Source of the DNA: Flaccisagitta enflata
Taxonomy: Eukaryota > Chaetognatha > Sagittoidea > Aphragmophora
Reading direction: 5' to 3'
NCBI GenBank assembly: GCA_965153355.1
Contig: OZ231126.1
Span: 32,302,001-32,366,000, forward strand
Length of the DNA stretch: 64,000 nt
Made by a program: the position numbers and the translations under genes. Position 1 is the first letter of the stretch; each line of letters starts with the position of its first letter. The notes under the pieces are model-generated. The model was given only the letters and a program-made list of their open reading frames with translations, did not search any database and had not been told where the DNA came from. Below are positions 46,847 to 56,900 of this stretch, piece by piece.

Positions 46847-47078
46847 TGCTTTCACGCAAATGGGGAACTTTCTTCTCTTTCTCCTTCCCTCCCTCCCTCC
46901 CTCCTCAAACCCTAGTCTCGAGGCCCAAATCCCCGTCTTGTGGTCCAAATCCCAGCCTCGAGGCCCAAACCCCAGACTGGGAGAAGAAGAAGGAGAAGGA
47001 CATGAAGGAGAAAATTCCCCATATGTGTGAAAGCATAGGACGTCGACCCCTTTGGGGCCGCTGCCCAAAAAAGGTGGG
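46847..47078 (+). mobile_element. Family B-related short element
   Basis: An inverted repeat CCTATGCTTTCACGC with GGGGAA (46847) pairs with its inverse at 47022-47040. The core has GAGGCCCAAATCCC units. The right end carries CCCCTTTGGGGCCGCTGCCC, the B terminus. So a B-type end is joined to different arm sequence, suggesting a divergent subfamily. Confidence 0.6.
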
Positions 47079-47554
47079 AACATGGGAAAGTGGCAAAGCA
47101 GGAAAGCGGGATAGGTGGAAGGTGGAAGGAGAATTGAAAACGACTAAGGCTGACGAAGGACGGTTAGTACAATTTTACGACAGAGTCGTTGGAGCAAAAG
47201 AGGATGAAGAAGGCCGAGTGCAGTGGGTGTTTCAAGAGGTAGAGGGTGTATTAAGGATAAGAGGTAGCTTGCTGAGGGAGAAACGGTAAGGACGAAAAGT
47301 GGAAGAATAAAGATATTCTGATGAAACAAGAAATAGAAAACCAATGTGAATTATTTCAGTTGGGTCGTTCTTCGTTCGTCTCTCAAAAGGTCTTAAAGAA
47401 GGTTTTCACTCAGGACCATTTCGATTTAGTCACAGTTACAGAAAAAGTTTTGTGACCAACAAACGGATCAACAAATTGATGGACGGGGCAATGAATTCGC
47501 ATGCCCCCAAAAAACAAAAGGCTCAACGCGGGAATACGTTACTTGATGAGAATA

Positions 47555-47559
47555 TTGAT

Positions 47560-47624
<65 letters not shown>

Positions 47625-47634
47625 TATTGATTGA
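47555..47634. repeat. (GATT)n microsatellite
   Basis: About 19 GATT tetranucleotides. Confidence 0.95.
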
Positions 47635-47869
47635 ACATTCCAATAGATCCGTCTCAACGTGAAGGGAATTGTAGGATCGGTGGTGGCGAACTGGGAGTGG
47701 TCGAAGAGGAGGAGGAAGAAATGTAGGACGAGGAGGAGGAGGAGGAGGAAGAAGAAGAAGAAGAGTAAAAGGAAGAAACGAAGGATTTTTGAGTTTCTCG
47801 CTCACGCTTTGCCAAATATCCCAAGCACGTGCGAAGAAACGCATTAAAATGGTTGACAGTATGTCCCAT

Positions 47870-48115
47870 TCAAGCGCTGCCGTTCGCCTTGCAGAATTGT
47901 CTTGTTATTATTACTGGCTCTTTCTAAGGTTGCTGTACGCCTTGCAGAATTGCGTCGTTACCATTCAACGGCAACCATTCAACGGCAACCGTTAGCCTGG
48001 CAGGATTACCCTGTTATCATAACTGCCCCGTACAAAGGCTCCTGTGCGCTTCGCAGAATTAGCTTGTTATCGTTACAATCCAATTCAAACGCTGACGTTT
48101 GTCCCACTCAGTTGC
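47870..48115. repeat. Degenerate ~75-bp tandem repeat
   Basis: CGCCTTGCAGAATTG and CGCTTCGCAGAATTA recur with TTGTTATCATTAC-like text, three to four worn units. Confidence 0.5.
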
Positions 48116-48339
48116 TGTCTTACTTCCTTTCATTCTCAATTTTCCAATCGCCGTCTCACCCACTTTTTTGTCCCATTGGAACGCAGGCATTGGTTTATAT
48201 TCAGCTTTACGCCATACTTTTCTATATCTTAGAATCTCCATACTTCACAACATAAACCACGGCAGTGTTTTTGTTTTCGCTCTTTTTTTTCCGTTTCTAT
48301 TTTGAATCGTCAAAACACTATTGATGATACTCATAACTA

Positions 48340-48545
48340 GGGATGTGGAAGCGGTTGACCTCTTCCATTTTGGTGGGTGAGATAGCTACTAGTATTTGAA
48401 CTGAAAAATGAAAGCGAAAGCGGAAGCGGATGCGGAAGGGGTGGAAGCGGCAGAATCGGCGGAAGGGGCGGAAGCGGAGGAAGGAGCGGAAGGGGCGGAA
48501 GCGGCGGAAGGGGCGTAAGCGGTACAATAGTCGCTTCCACATCCC
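48340..48545. mobile_element. TA-flanked MITE (~206 bp) with GGAAGC core
   Basis: Ends GGGATGTGGAAGCG and CGCTTCCACATCCC are bordered by TA (48338-48339 and 48546-48547). The core is GCGGAAGGGGCGGAAGC repeats. Non-coding. Confidence 0.75.
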
Positions 48546-48796
48546 TACTCAAAACGCAATTACTGGTTTTCATGCGCTCAAACTACGACCGGTACAACAA
48601 ACTGCGGCTGAATGAGGTCGCTGTCACTGTGCCACTGCCACGAGGATCCGACTATCAATTTTACCCACATCTTCGTGATCATTACCGCCAATCTTATTAA
48701 CATCATTACATTACCGCACCATTACCACATCCATCCGTCACGTCATACTAGATACCACTAGTGGTACTGGCCCAGCATCAATCCACATTGTTCCCG

Positions 48797-48809
48797 GTCT
48801 CTCTCTGTC

Positions 48810-48895
<86 letters not shown>
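48797..48895. repeat. (TC)n microsatellite
   Basis: TC dinucleotides with two TG interruptions at the start. Confidence 0.95.
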
Positions 48896-48897
<2 letters not shown>

Positions 48898-48959
48898 CAG
48901 GTTTTCCTGCCTTTCTCCTGACATTTCGTGCTGCTATTTTTGGAACTTGTTTTGTCCTT

Positions 48960-49100
48960 TTGTCTCAAGGCTCGTTACTATCTTTGTCTCTCTACTCGTT
49001 ATTTCATACGTCGCTTTCTCTGTCTCAAGGCTCGAGAATAACTTTGTCTCTCTCCTCGTTACTTCATATGTCGCTTTCTCTGTCTCAAGCCTTGTCACTA
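48960..49100. repeat. 60-bp tandem repeat, ~2.3 units
   Basis: TGTCTCAAGGCTCG occurs at about 48961 and 49021 and, changed, at 49081. TCTCTCCTCGTTACTTCATA and CGTCGCTTTC are shared. Confidence 0.8.
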
Positions 49101-49117
49101 TTTAGCTTTTCAGTCTT

Positions 49118-49268
49118 GGGCAGTGGCTCTAAGTCCAAAGGGCCGGTTTCATGTGTTTTTAGGGGGTTTGGGTGGAATTCTCTTATATCTGTAAGACTGT
49201 GTGTGCTTCTCCATTTCTTTATCAATCCATACATCCCCCATTTTAGGATCCTTAAGCCTGTATTTTAG
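49118..49268 (+). mobile_element. Family B-like fragment, degenerate
   Basis: GGGCAGTGGCTCTAAGTCC and AAAGGGCCGGTTTC resemble a B left arm. No right arm was found. Confidence 0.4.
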
Positions 49269-49269
49269 G

Positions 49270-50037
49270 GCTTTCGACTTTTAGCCTCAAGAGTTGAAAT
49301 TTGGACTGAGTTTGAGATTTTGAGCCGAAATGTCCCAAATGTCTTGAATGTGGGATGTCAGTCTCGAGATAACATAAATATTTGCTCTACACAATGAAGC
49401 TTATTTTACTAAGGGCACGGACACCGCTCGGCTGGCCGGTTCCATTATTGTTTTTTTTTTACTTCTTTTCCTTCTTTTGCCCCGCGGCCAGAAGATGTCG
49501 CTGCTGCGACGTTGCAGCCATTTCTCTTTAGTTGATTTTACGGCCATTTGTCGTAAAAAAAAAGACGTTATCTAAAATCAAAAGAAAGAACCAATCAACT
49601 GAAATGACAAAATGACCAAAAAAGGTAAATTATGACCCCAAGGCATTTAGGTATAAGGAAAACAACAGAAAATACTGGAAATCAGTAGATATTCGAATGA
49701 AAATCCATACTGCCCACATTGGGAAAAAAGATCTCTTTAAAAACTGCATACTTATTTGACTACAGGTCGTCAAATGACACACATTCTTGAACAAAATACG
49801 TGGAAATTGCACCAGATCCTGGAAAACGATTGAGGGTGGCAAATAGCAATTCTCGAATGTGGGGCAATGTGAAAGTGTCAAACGTACCGATGGTAGAAGG
49901 AGGTGGTGATGGAGAAGAATAAGAAGGAGGAGGAGTAGGAGGAGGAGGAGGTGGAAGAGGCAAACGAGGAAGAAGATGTCAAACCTGCTGATGGATTTTC
50001 CGCTAAATAATAAAGTCTGTTGTTGCTCAATGGTTCA
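49270..50037. other. Spacer with no gene seen
   Basis: Mixed AT-rich sequence. GGAGGAG repeats lie near 49920-49960. No coding or structural feature. Confidence 0.4.
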
Positions 50038-50213
50038 AAGTTATTCTAAGTCATTCTAAGATGAATGAAGTCAATTAGGTAAGTCAATCAGGCCAATTTA
50101 GTCAATTATGTCATTTTACATCATTTTTAAGTTATCTTTAGTCATCTTGATTCATTTGGAATCAATTTAAGTCACTTATGTCCCCCACGCGACTCATAGG
50201 TGTTGGCCATGTT
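50038..50213 (+). mobile_element. Family A, 3' part only
   Basis: TTCTAAGTCA decamers lead to CCACGCGACTCATAGG and GTGTTGGCCATGTT. The 5' palindrome is missing upstream. Confidence 0.6.
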
Positions 50214-50434
50214 AATTCTTGAATTTAGATGTTAGTATATACAAGAAAACATTCGTACAAAATGATGTTTTGACAATATCCTTAGTACTACAGATTATAG
50301 TGAGTCACTACCCCGCGTACCAATAAAAAAGACGCACTTTTGAATGGCTTATTGTAGCACCAAATTCAATAAAACCTAATGAAATTCTAGAACATTGGAA
50401 AGCCCTTTGAAAATACTTTCAGATGTTTTCTACC

Positions 50435-50620
50435 TTTTTTAGTCGCGTGCACGCGACTCTACAATGCGCTTTGTCTGCCCATCTGACCGACCGTTGGTCT
50501 GTTGGTCCTTCGGTCAAACTTTACTTTCTTCATTACTTTTAGTTATCTAAGTGTTTAGGTCAAAACAGTGTTGAAGTCATTCTTAGTCATTATAATTTAT
50601 TTTAATCATTTTATGTTTAT
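50435..50620 (+). mobile_element. Family A, 5' part
   Basis: A perfect palindrome AGTCGCGTGCACGCGACT at 50441-50458 is followed by CCGTTGGTC repeats and TTAGTCATT decamers. No 3' end follows on this side. A matching 3' part lies at 63285-63442, beyond the LTR element. Confidence 0.6.
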
Positions 50621-50941
50621 CAGGAAAAAAAGTCCGAGTCAGACTTTTGACATGTTGGAAGAACAGGGTTTTCATTTTCTTTATCACCGAAAGTTTAGGG
50701 CTCTCCTAGGGGCGAATGGGCCCTCCAATGAAATTGATAGCGTAAGTAAATTTGATAATTCTCTTTTATTTGGCGCCAAGCAGAATGCTCTACGACAAAT
50801 ACTTTTTGCGCTATGATTTTTTAAAGATTTATTTACGAAAAATTCAAATGGAATTTTTTTAGATTTTTTTCGATTTTGTGTTTGATCAATGAAGGAGTGT
50901 ATTTATGTTTACTTGAGCATGCAAATACAAGAAAATATGTT

Positions 50942-50946
50942 TATGA
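50942..50946. repeat. Target-site duplication TATGA (left copy)
   Basis: Repeated at 62774-62778 directly outside the other LTR. Joining the flanks across one copy gives GTTTATGAGCACAGCTGC. This agrees with the intact tandem unit GTCAGTGAGCAGAGCTGC at 62924, confirming the insertion point. Confidence 0.85.
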
Positions 50947-51310
50947 AGTATGACATTGAAGTCATACGGACTGAAAGAAAGACGAAATTTCTTTGGAATT
51001 TCTTGGTTTACTCTTTAATTTTATCATTCATATAAAATTAACAATAAAATATATAAAACAACAACAAATAAAGGGCATTCTGTACGCTTAATGTTCTCTT
51101 ACCTGAAAGAAAGACGAAATTTCTTTGGAATTTCTTGGTTTACTGAAATTCCAAAGAAATTTTCGTTTATATATCACCCGCATTAGAAATCTGTAAAGTT
51201 TGTGGTGTAATACGTCAATTGCTAAATTAAATAGGGGTCCCTCATATTCTTATAAAGGACATTCTAATATTAGGGTGTTTCAAGTGGGTATAAGGAGTCC
51301 TATTCCATAC
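50947..51310 (-). repeat. 3' LTR (364 bp)
   Basis: In element orientation it runs from GTATGGAATAGGACTCC to GTCATACT. It differs from the 5' LTR at three sites near 51240-51305 (for example GTGTAATACG against GTGTATTACG). A minus-strand ATTAAA lies near 51014-51020 as a possible poly(A) signal. Confidence 0.93.
50970..51170. repeat. Duplicated ~41-bp block and hairpin within the LTR
   Basis: CTGAAAGAAAGACGAAATTT begins at about 50970 and again at 51104. Each block continues through TTTGGAATTTCTTGGTTTAC. The second is followed at once by its inverse (GAAATTCCAAAGAAATTTTC, 51147-51166), making a strong stem-loop. The same structure is in the other LTR (62433-62630). Confidence 0.85.
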
Positions 51311-51319
51311 TTCCCCCCT
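51311..51319 (-). other. Polypurine tract
   Basis: On the minus strand AGGGGGGAA directly abuts the start of the 3' LTR (GTATGG). This is where plus-strand DNA synthesis would be primed. Confidence 0.85.
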
Positions 51320-51601
51320 GTTGACCAAAAAAAACCATTAGTGTGAACTAGGTTTTTTTTTCCTTTTTCAAATTCCCGGAATTTTAAAACAAAGTCGATC
51401 TCCTTTTACCCACCTAAAAATGAAAAACCTCAGAAATGCGGGCGTTTGCGTAACAATAACAATCGTTGAACGAACGGAAAATAACGGTCACGTTTTAACT
51501 TTATAAGTCACGACTTATAGGTTTGGATAGTAACTAAGACAGAAAAGGAGAATTCTAAATATCCAAATTATCAATCAACAACCCTTCCAACCAAAAGAAA
51601 C

Positions 51602-51609
51602 TATAAAAG
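51602..51609 (+). promoter_or_regulatory. TATA box for the antisense gene
   Basis: TATAAAAG lies 72 bp upstream of the ATG at 51681, ~290 bp inside the element and outside the LTR. The spacing allows a start site near 51630 with a ~50-nt leader. It points opposite to gag-pol. Confidence 0.7.
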
Positions 51610-51680
51610 ACTCGGCGTTTGTTAGGTTACCAAAATTCTTTTCTAATCATTTCTCCGCTTGATTACTGCGACAAGCCATC

Positions 51681-52320
51681 ATGAACGAATATCTCTTTCT
51701 CGCGTTGGCATCTCTTCTCTTCACCATGGGAATGGCTTCTGAATCAAATGAGCAAACCCTTGAGGATTACGTTAAAGATCCAGTTCCCTCGAATAAGTGT
51801 TTTCAAAAATTTGAGGGCTATTTGGAAAGCGTGGGCTACAGGTAAGTGGGGGGGGGAGAAAATTTTGAACACAAGATTAATGCAAAAGTTAGTTTAAGTT
51901 ATTATTACCTTCCTCGCCATGGTAACATATTAATTAGTTCAGGCTTGCATTAAAATCAAATACTTCTATTTCTAAAGGTTAACATGCCTGTCAATCATTG
52001 ATTTTAGGAAAGATGGGGATGCTTGTCAATTGATTGTTTATCGCACGGCTACTGGAAGAACCACTACTTCTCGATGTTTACCAGTATCAGAGAAGTATCT
52101 CAAAACTGAGTATAAAAAAAAAGTATTACAGAATACTGACGATGTCGAATATCTTCAATTTGGCACCATTGCCCTGGTGTTGCTCGATATTATTCTCACC
52201 ATATTCAAAATTTTTCAACAAAAGTTACAAACAACGCAAATCCTAGCAAATCAAGGCAATGCTCCCAATACTCCAACACCACTAAGACGAAACAGTCAGT
52301 ATGCCATACAAAACGTGTAA
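51681..52320 (+). CDS. Antisense gene 1: secreted/type I membrane protein with one intron
   Basis: Exons 51681-51841 and 52008-52320 join to 157 residues. The donor is CAG/GTAAGT (full consensus), the acceptor ATTTTAG/G, and the intron is 166 bp with phase preserved (joined codon AGG). Residues 1-19 are a signal peptide (hydrophobic LFLALASLLFTMGMA). The outside part (~20-101) has three cysteines (40, 60, 77) and is rich in charged residues. A single membrane span lies at ~103-122, followed by a 35-residue Gln/Asn/Pro-containing tail. I recognise no family. It lies between the left LTR and pol, on the strand opposite to gag-pol, with its own TATA box. The position recalls env, but orientation and lack of a fusion peptide or furin site argue against a standard Env. 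No poly(A) signal is seen close downstream. Confidence 0.75.
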
Positions 52321-53370
52321 ATCAGCATGCTCAGTCATTCGACAGTCGGGAAAAAAGGTAAAGTTCATACAGAGTAGTGAAACAATGGGAAATTAAGCAT
52401 GAGAGAAAAGGATAGAAATCAATAATTTGAAATTTGATTTCACACCGACCCCTTTTTCCATTTCCTTGATCAAAGTCCAAAGCTGGCAGCTGATTTAGCC
52501 AAATTTACTTCATTGGTCACTCATTTTATTCTAACTCCTGCCGTTTTCAATTCGTTTTTATTCTCAAGATTTTCCATTTGGGAACTAAATCATCAATCGA
52601 AAAAAAAAATATAACCATCATCGACTTCATGTCGTAAAAAAAAATATAGGAATTCCATAAAAAAAAAATACGACTACAGTACTGTCTGCGCATTTTCAAT
52701 CACTCCCAAATACCATCTGGTAAGGGCTTAGTGAAAATCCTTTATCCTTCAGACTAAAGAATTGATAATCTGGCACGTCCCTAGATAGCGCCGGGGGCAT
52801 ACTATCCTAAATAATACCGGTTTTTCAAGGGCTCACATTCACTGTCGAGACCTTACTTTAATTCGCCCCCCTGGGGTTAGCAAATTCTTTTTCTTTTCTT
52901 CTCTTTTTTCTTTTCCGTAATTTCTTTAGCCACTTATTTCCATGACTCTAAAATTAGACGCCCTCTCTGATCAACTTCGAGCTGATTGTCATTTGTTTCT
53001 TTGATTCATTTACTACCGCTCATTCACTCCCCCGTTCATACATCGTTCACTATTCATCAATCAGCTGTCAACATTCGTTCGTTTACCTGGCCAGGTTCAT
53101 TCATCACATTCATTCATCGTTCACATTTCACATTCATTGATCATCAGAGCGTCTCTAATATTAAACACTGATTGTTCTATATTCTCATTTTACAGGCTCG
53201 TATTTCTGTCTCAAAAGAAGCGGCTTTATATTACATCTTCTTTTTATTCATTTTCTTTTACTTCATTTCTTTTCTTTCTTTTAACAGCGAACGGCGGTTT
53301 CTTCTTTCTTTTTACATTTAGAGGGAATTTAATTTAAATTTGTTTCAAAAGTCATTATTCAAAATTCAAA
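52321..53370. other. Region between the two antisense genes
   Basis: Plus strand is rich in ATTCATTCATC words (52985-53140). A possible donor AAAAAAG/GTAAAG near 52358 and acceptor TTTACAG/G at 53194 could splice the two antisense frames into one transcript. This is only inferred. Confidence 0.35.
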
Positions 53371-53802
53371 ATGGCAAACTTTTCCCTTTACACGGGAAGC
53401 TCGGTTGATGATTACTTCTACGAAGAATCATCAACCACGCTTCCCAGTCCAACGGTTGCGTCCGTCCAACCGGACTCTGAGGCGGTGACATGGGGCTCGG
53501 TCGGAGGGGTCATCGGTGCCCTGATGTTGGTCTCAGGGGTCCTCGTAGCCCTCAGGCGCAAACTGGCAGCGGTGGACCGTTTCTTGGCCACCCTGCAGTC
53601 TGTCCCCAGGGCTGCGTTGGAACTTCTGAGGCCCCATCAGGCCCAAGACGCCTCCACCAGCCCCATGGCCACGCCAGCTGCCAGTGGCGTTCCGTTTAGG
53701 AACGCCACCGACAGTGCCAGAGCCCGAGTCCAAAATATTGAGATGCGAGGACTCGCCCCCCGCCATTGCGATGAGAATAATGCCCGTTCGCTGTGGGTTT
53801 AA
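53371..53802 (+). CDS. Antisense gene 2: single-span membrane protein
   Basis: An open frame of 143 codons from an ATG in the context CAAAATGG. Residues 1-40 are acidic and Ser/Thr-rich with an NFS glycosylation site. A Gly-rich membrane span follows at ~41-61 (GGVIGALMLVSG, small-xxx-small packing). A basic stop-transfer LRRK and a proline/alanine-rich tail complete it. There is no cleavable signal, so an outside-facing N-terminus (type III) is suggested by the charge distribution. No family is recognised. TTTTACAG at 53187-53194 could be an acceptor, so the frame may be the last exon of a longer transcript, even one shared with antisense gene 1. Its 3' end faces the 3' end of pol, 147 bp away. 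Confidence 0.6.
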   Translation: MANFSLYTGSSVDDYFYEESSTTLPSPTVASVQPDSEAVTWGSVGGVIGALMLVSGVLVALRRKLAAVDRFLATLQSVPRAALELLRPHQAQDASTSPMATPAASGVPFRNATDSARARVQNIEMRGLAPRHCDENNARSLWV

Positions 53803-53911
53803 ATTTTTCCCCACTTAAGATTTTCTTCCCCACTTTCCCCTTAAAGGGTTTTTAATTCAAAATTTTTCTAATTATTTCATTCTTTCATTTCTTGATTTTA
53901 TCCAAAATTTT

Positions 53912-53918
53912 GCTAATA
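53912..53918 (+). terminator. Poly(A) signal of antisense gene 2
   Basis: TAATAAA follows the stop codon of the 53371 frame by ~110 bp. An A-run and the end of pol (opposite strand) come after it. Confidence 0.55.
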
Positions 53919-53948
53919 AAAAAAATACAAAAAAAAAAAAATACTGTC

Positions 53949-56900
53949 TCAAATCCATTCCAACGCATCGAGGCCGATTCCACCGTAGTGGCTCTTCGTC
54001 GTCAGCCCCGCATTTAGGACGAAATTGGCGTCAATCGACGGCGATAATTGGGCACCACGCGCCCTTCTTCTTGTCATTGGTGGCGAATTCGAGGCCTCGT
54101 TCTTTGTGGCCATTTCTTCCATGCGTTCACACAATCTTAGTAAGTCCTCCTTCGTTTGGTTTCTGGTGATTAGTAGCAAATCACCCGGCAGAATACAGAT
54201 ATCATCTGTCAAGATACTTTTGCATCTAAAAGTATTGGTACCGACGCGGTCCATGACCTCAAAGGCATTTTTTTGTAATTTGAATGCCAACTTTTTTTGA
54301 ATGCCTTTTGCGAACGAAGTCCTTTTTAGTAAGCAAAGATCTCCACTTTTAAGCCTACGGCCATAATCAGTTGGCGAACTGTGATCTTTTTTCTTTAGAA
54401 ACGACTGTACGTTGTAAAGAAGAGACTCTTCCGCCGCCCTTTTCGCCAAAGAAATGGTCTCCTTTGCGGATTTGCTTCCTTTTCCATCTTCCTTTGACGC
54501 AATGTTCATCAACGGCGCCTTTAAGGTAGGTGAAAAGTGTAATTCCCGAGGCGAAATCGCCCCTTCTTCCGTCATAGGGCCTAGCCCACTATGCACCGAG
54601 TTATTGTAACAAATGATTGATTCATTTACCAACTTTGAGAATGGCGTTTTTGGATTAGACGAGTGATACTTCATTATTAAACGACTAATAGTTGATATTA
54701 GTCTTTCAGCCTTTGTTTGGCACCTGCTAATGTTTGCCATTCCATGGGTAATAGTCACACCACTATCCATTAAAAACTTCCTGGTAGCACTGTGCTTTGA
54801 TAATAATGCGTTATCACATACTATAGATTTAGGCAATCCATTCCACGCCTTTCTCATTTCCATCACGCCTTCTAGTACATAGTCATCATTAGTACCATTG
54901 GTTGGCGTACCAAAAGCGTAACGGCTGAAACTGTCACAAAATATTAAGACATATTTTGGCAAGCCTGACGCTGTTTTAAACATTGTATATGGCCCCGCAA
55001 AGTCCATAACTACCAATTCTCCGCTTTGACATGCAATTTGTTCTCCATCATCCTCTTTTCTTGCTCTGTTTGTTATGTGGTTATTCAAAGCGCAACTTGC
55101 GCACCGTGAGATGTATGTGTTCACCTTGAATCTCAGCCTGAACGCGTACCACTTTTTTGCGATTGCCGTAAATGTCTTTCTTTGACCGATGTGTGACAGA
55201 CCAGATGGGCAGTTCACATCAAACTCGTGGGTTTTAGCAATCAGTCTGTCCATTTGTGAATCACCAACCACCAAAAGAGGATCGATTGAACCGTTTCTAT
55301 GTGCCCATAGGCGAAATAAGATACCCTGCTCATTCAGCCTAAAGCATAGCTTATGTCGTAAGAATGTCTGTATATCCTTAAGCAGGCTCAAAGCATTAAT
55401 TTTTCGGGGAATCTCCTCCTCGCCCCTCAAATACTGAGCACACTTCCTAATTGTTTCATCTTCCTGCATTTCCTTTGCCTTTTCCAGATTGTCATCGTCA
55501 TACACGGGCAGGGTCACGTCTCTAAAGATGTCCTCCACTTTTTCGTCATCCGCATCATTCCACCCTTCTCCTATCTCCTCATCTGTCAATCCGAACGAAC
55601 AGATGTTCATCCTCCCAAGCTCCTTCTTTTCCTCCTCCTCTTCCTCCTTGACACTTCGACGGCGAGTTTCCTTCGACGCGACGTCGTCGTCGACGTCGTC
55701 GTCGCCCTCAATGACGTCACCATCGTCCTCAACGACGCTTTCATGCAAGTCGGTGACGAATCCCTCATCACTGACGTCATCAATTTCATCACCTGCTCTC
55801 AAGGAATCCATCACTCTATCATAGGTGAATTCTCTTACACACTCACGTGTTGTTTTTGTCGATTTGTCTTTGTCTGTCTCCACCTCCATTGTCCCTTCTA
55901 TTTGGCTGTCAACCGCGTCCTTGCGGGAATCATAGTCGTCATGAATTGGCTTTTCTTTTTTCTCGACCGAAACTGCCTTCGCTAATTTCTGCTTTCTATT
56001 CCGAACGAAGAAATCTTCCATTCTTTTGCTTTTTGGTGCTGTGAAGAGTTTTTTCCAACTTATTGGATTTCCATCTCCATTTATCAAACGGCCTTCCATG
56101 AACCTTGGATAGGTCCCTACCGGTGATAACTTATTTCCTTGAGGGTCAAATGTCCTTTCCTGCCTGCTAAAGATATCTGCCATGTTCAATTTCCCATCCA
56201 CATGAATGACCTTGAAATCAAACCGTTGCAAAGAAAGGATTTTTCTTGCCAAATCCATTGGCACTCTATCAATACTTGCCCAATCTCTGCAAGTCTCGCT
56301 GTCACTTACAACAAAAAATTGCCTGCCAGAAAGTAGGAAAAAATACTTATGCGTCATTTGCCAAAGGGCGACCAGTTCCTTCAACCAAATTGGGTAACAA
56401 CGCCAATTTTCGGGTATGCATGAGCTCCATACTCCCACCAAATGCAATTCCTTTCTTCCCTGCTCTCCTGATTGCTTGTGCTTCAGTGGCAACATCATCT
56501 GTGTCAGTATCCCACTCAGGCTGCTAGATGAGGCGTCACAAAAACAAAAGATTGTGTCCTCCACATCAGCACTAGGTGTCCTTAATACACAGCATTCTGG
56601 GTCTAATAAATGCTCCTTTATGTCCTGCAATGCCTTATGATGAATCGCTGACGGCCTGAAACGAACACCCGGTTTGTTTAGCTCTCTCAGAGGTGCTGCC
56701 AATTCTGACAGTCTGACTGCCATTCTGTCAAACCAGACAAAAAATGCAAGCATTGCATTTAATTTAGCTTTTGTTTCTGGGAAAGCCAATTTCTTGATTT
56801 TATCAATCTTTTCTGATGACAATGACAGCCTCTCCTCTCCCACTAAGTGACCTAGAATTCTGGCCTCATCTCTGAAGAAAATACATTTCTTTGGGTTCAT

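Noticed and set aside
51681-53802. Antisense genes as a conventional retroviral env
   Set aside because: They are on the opposite strand, too short, and lack a furin-type cleavage site, fusion peptide and heptad repeats.
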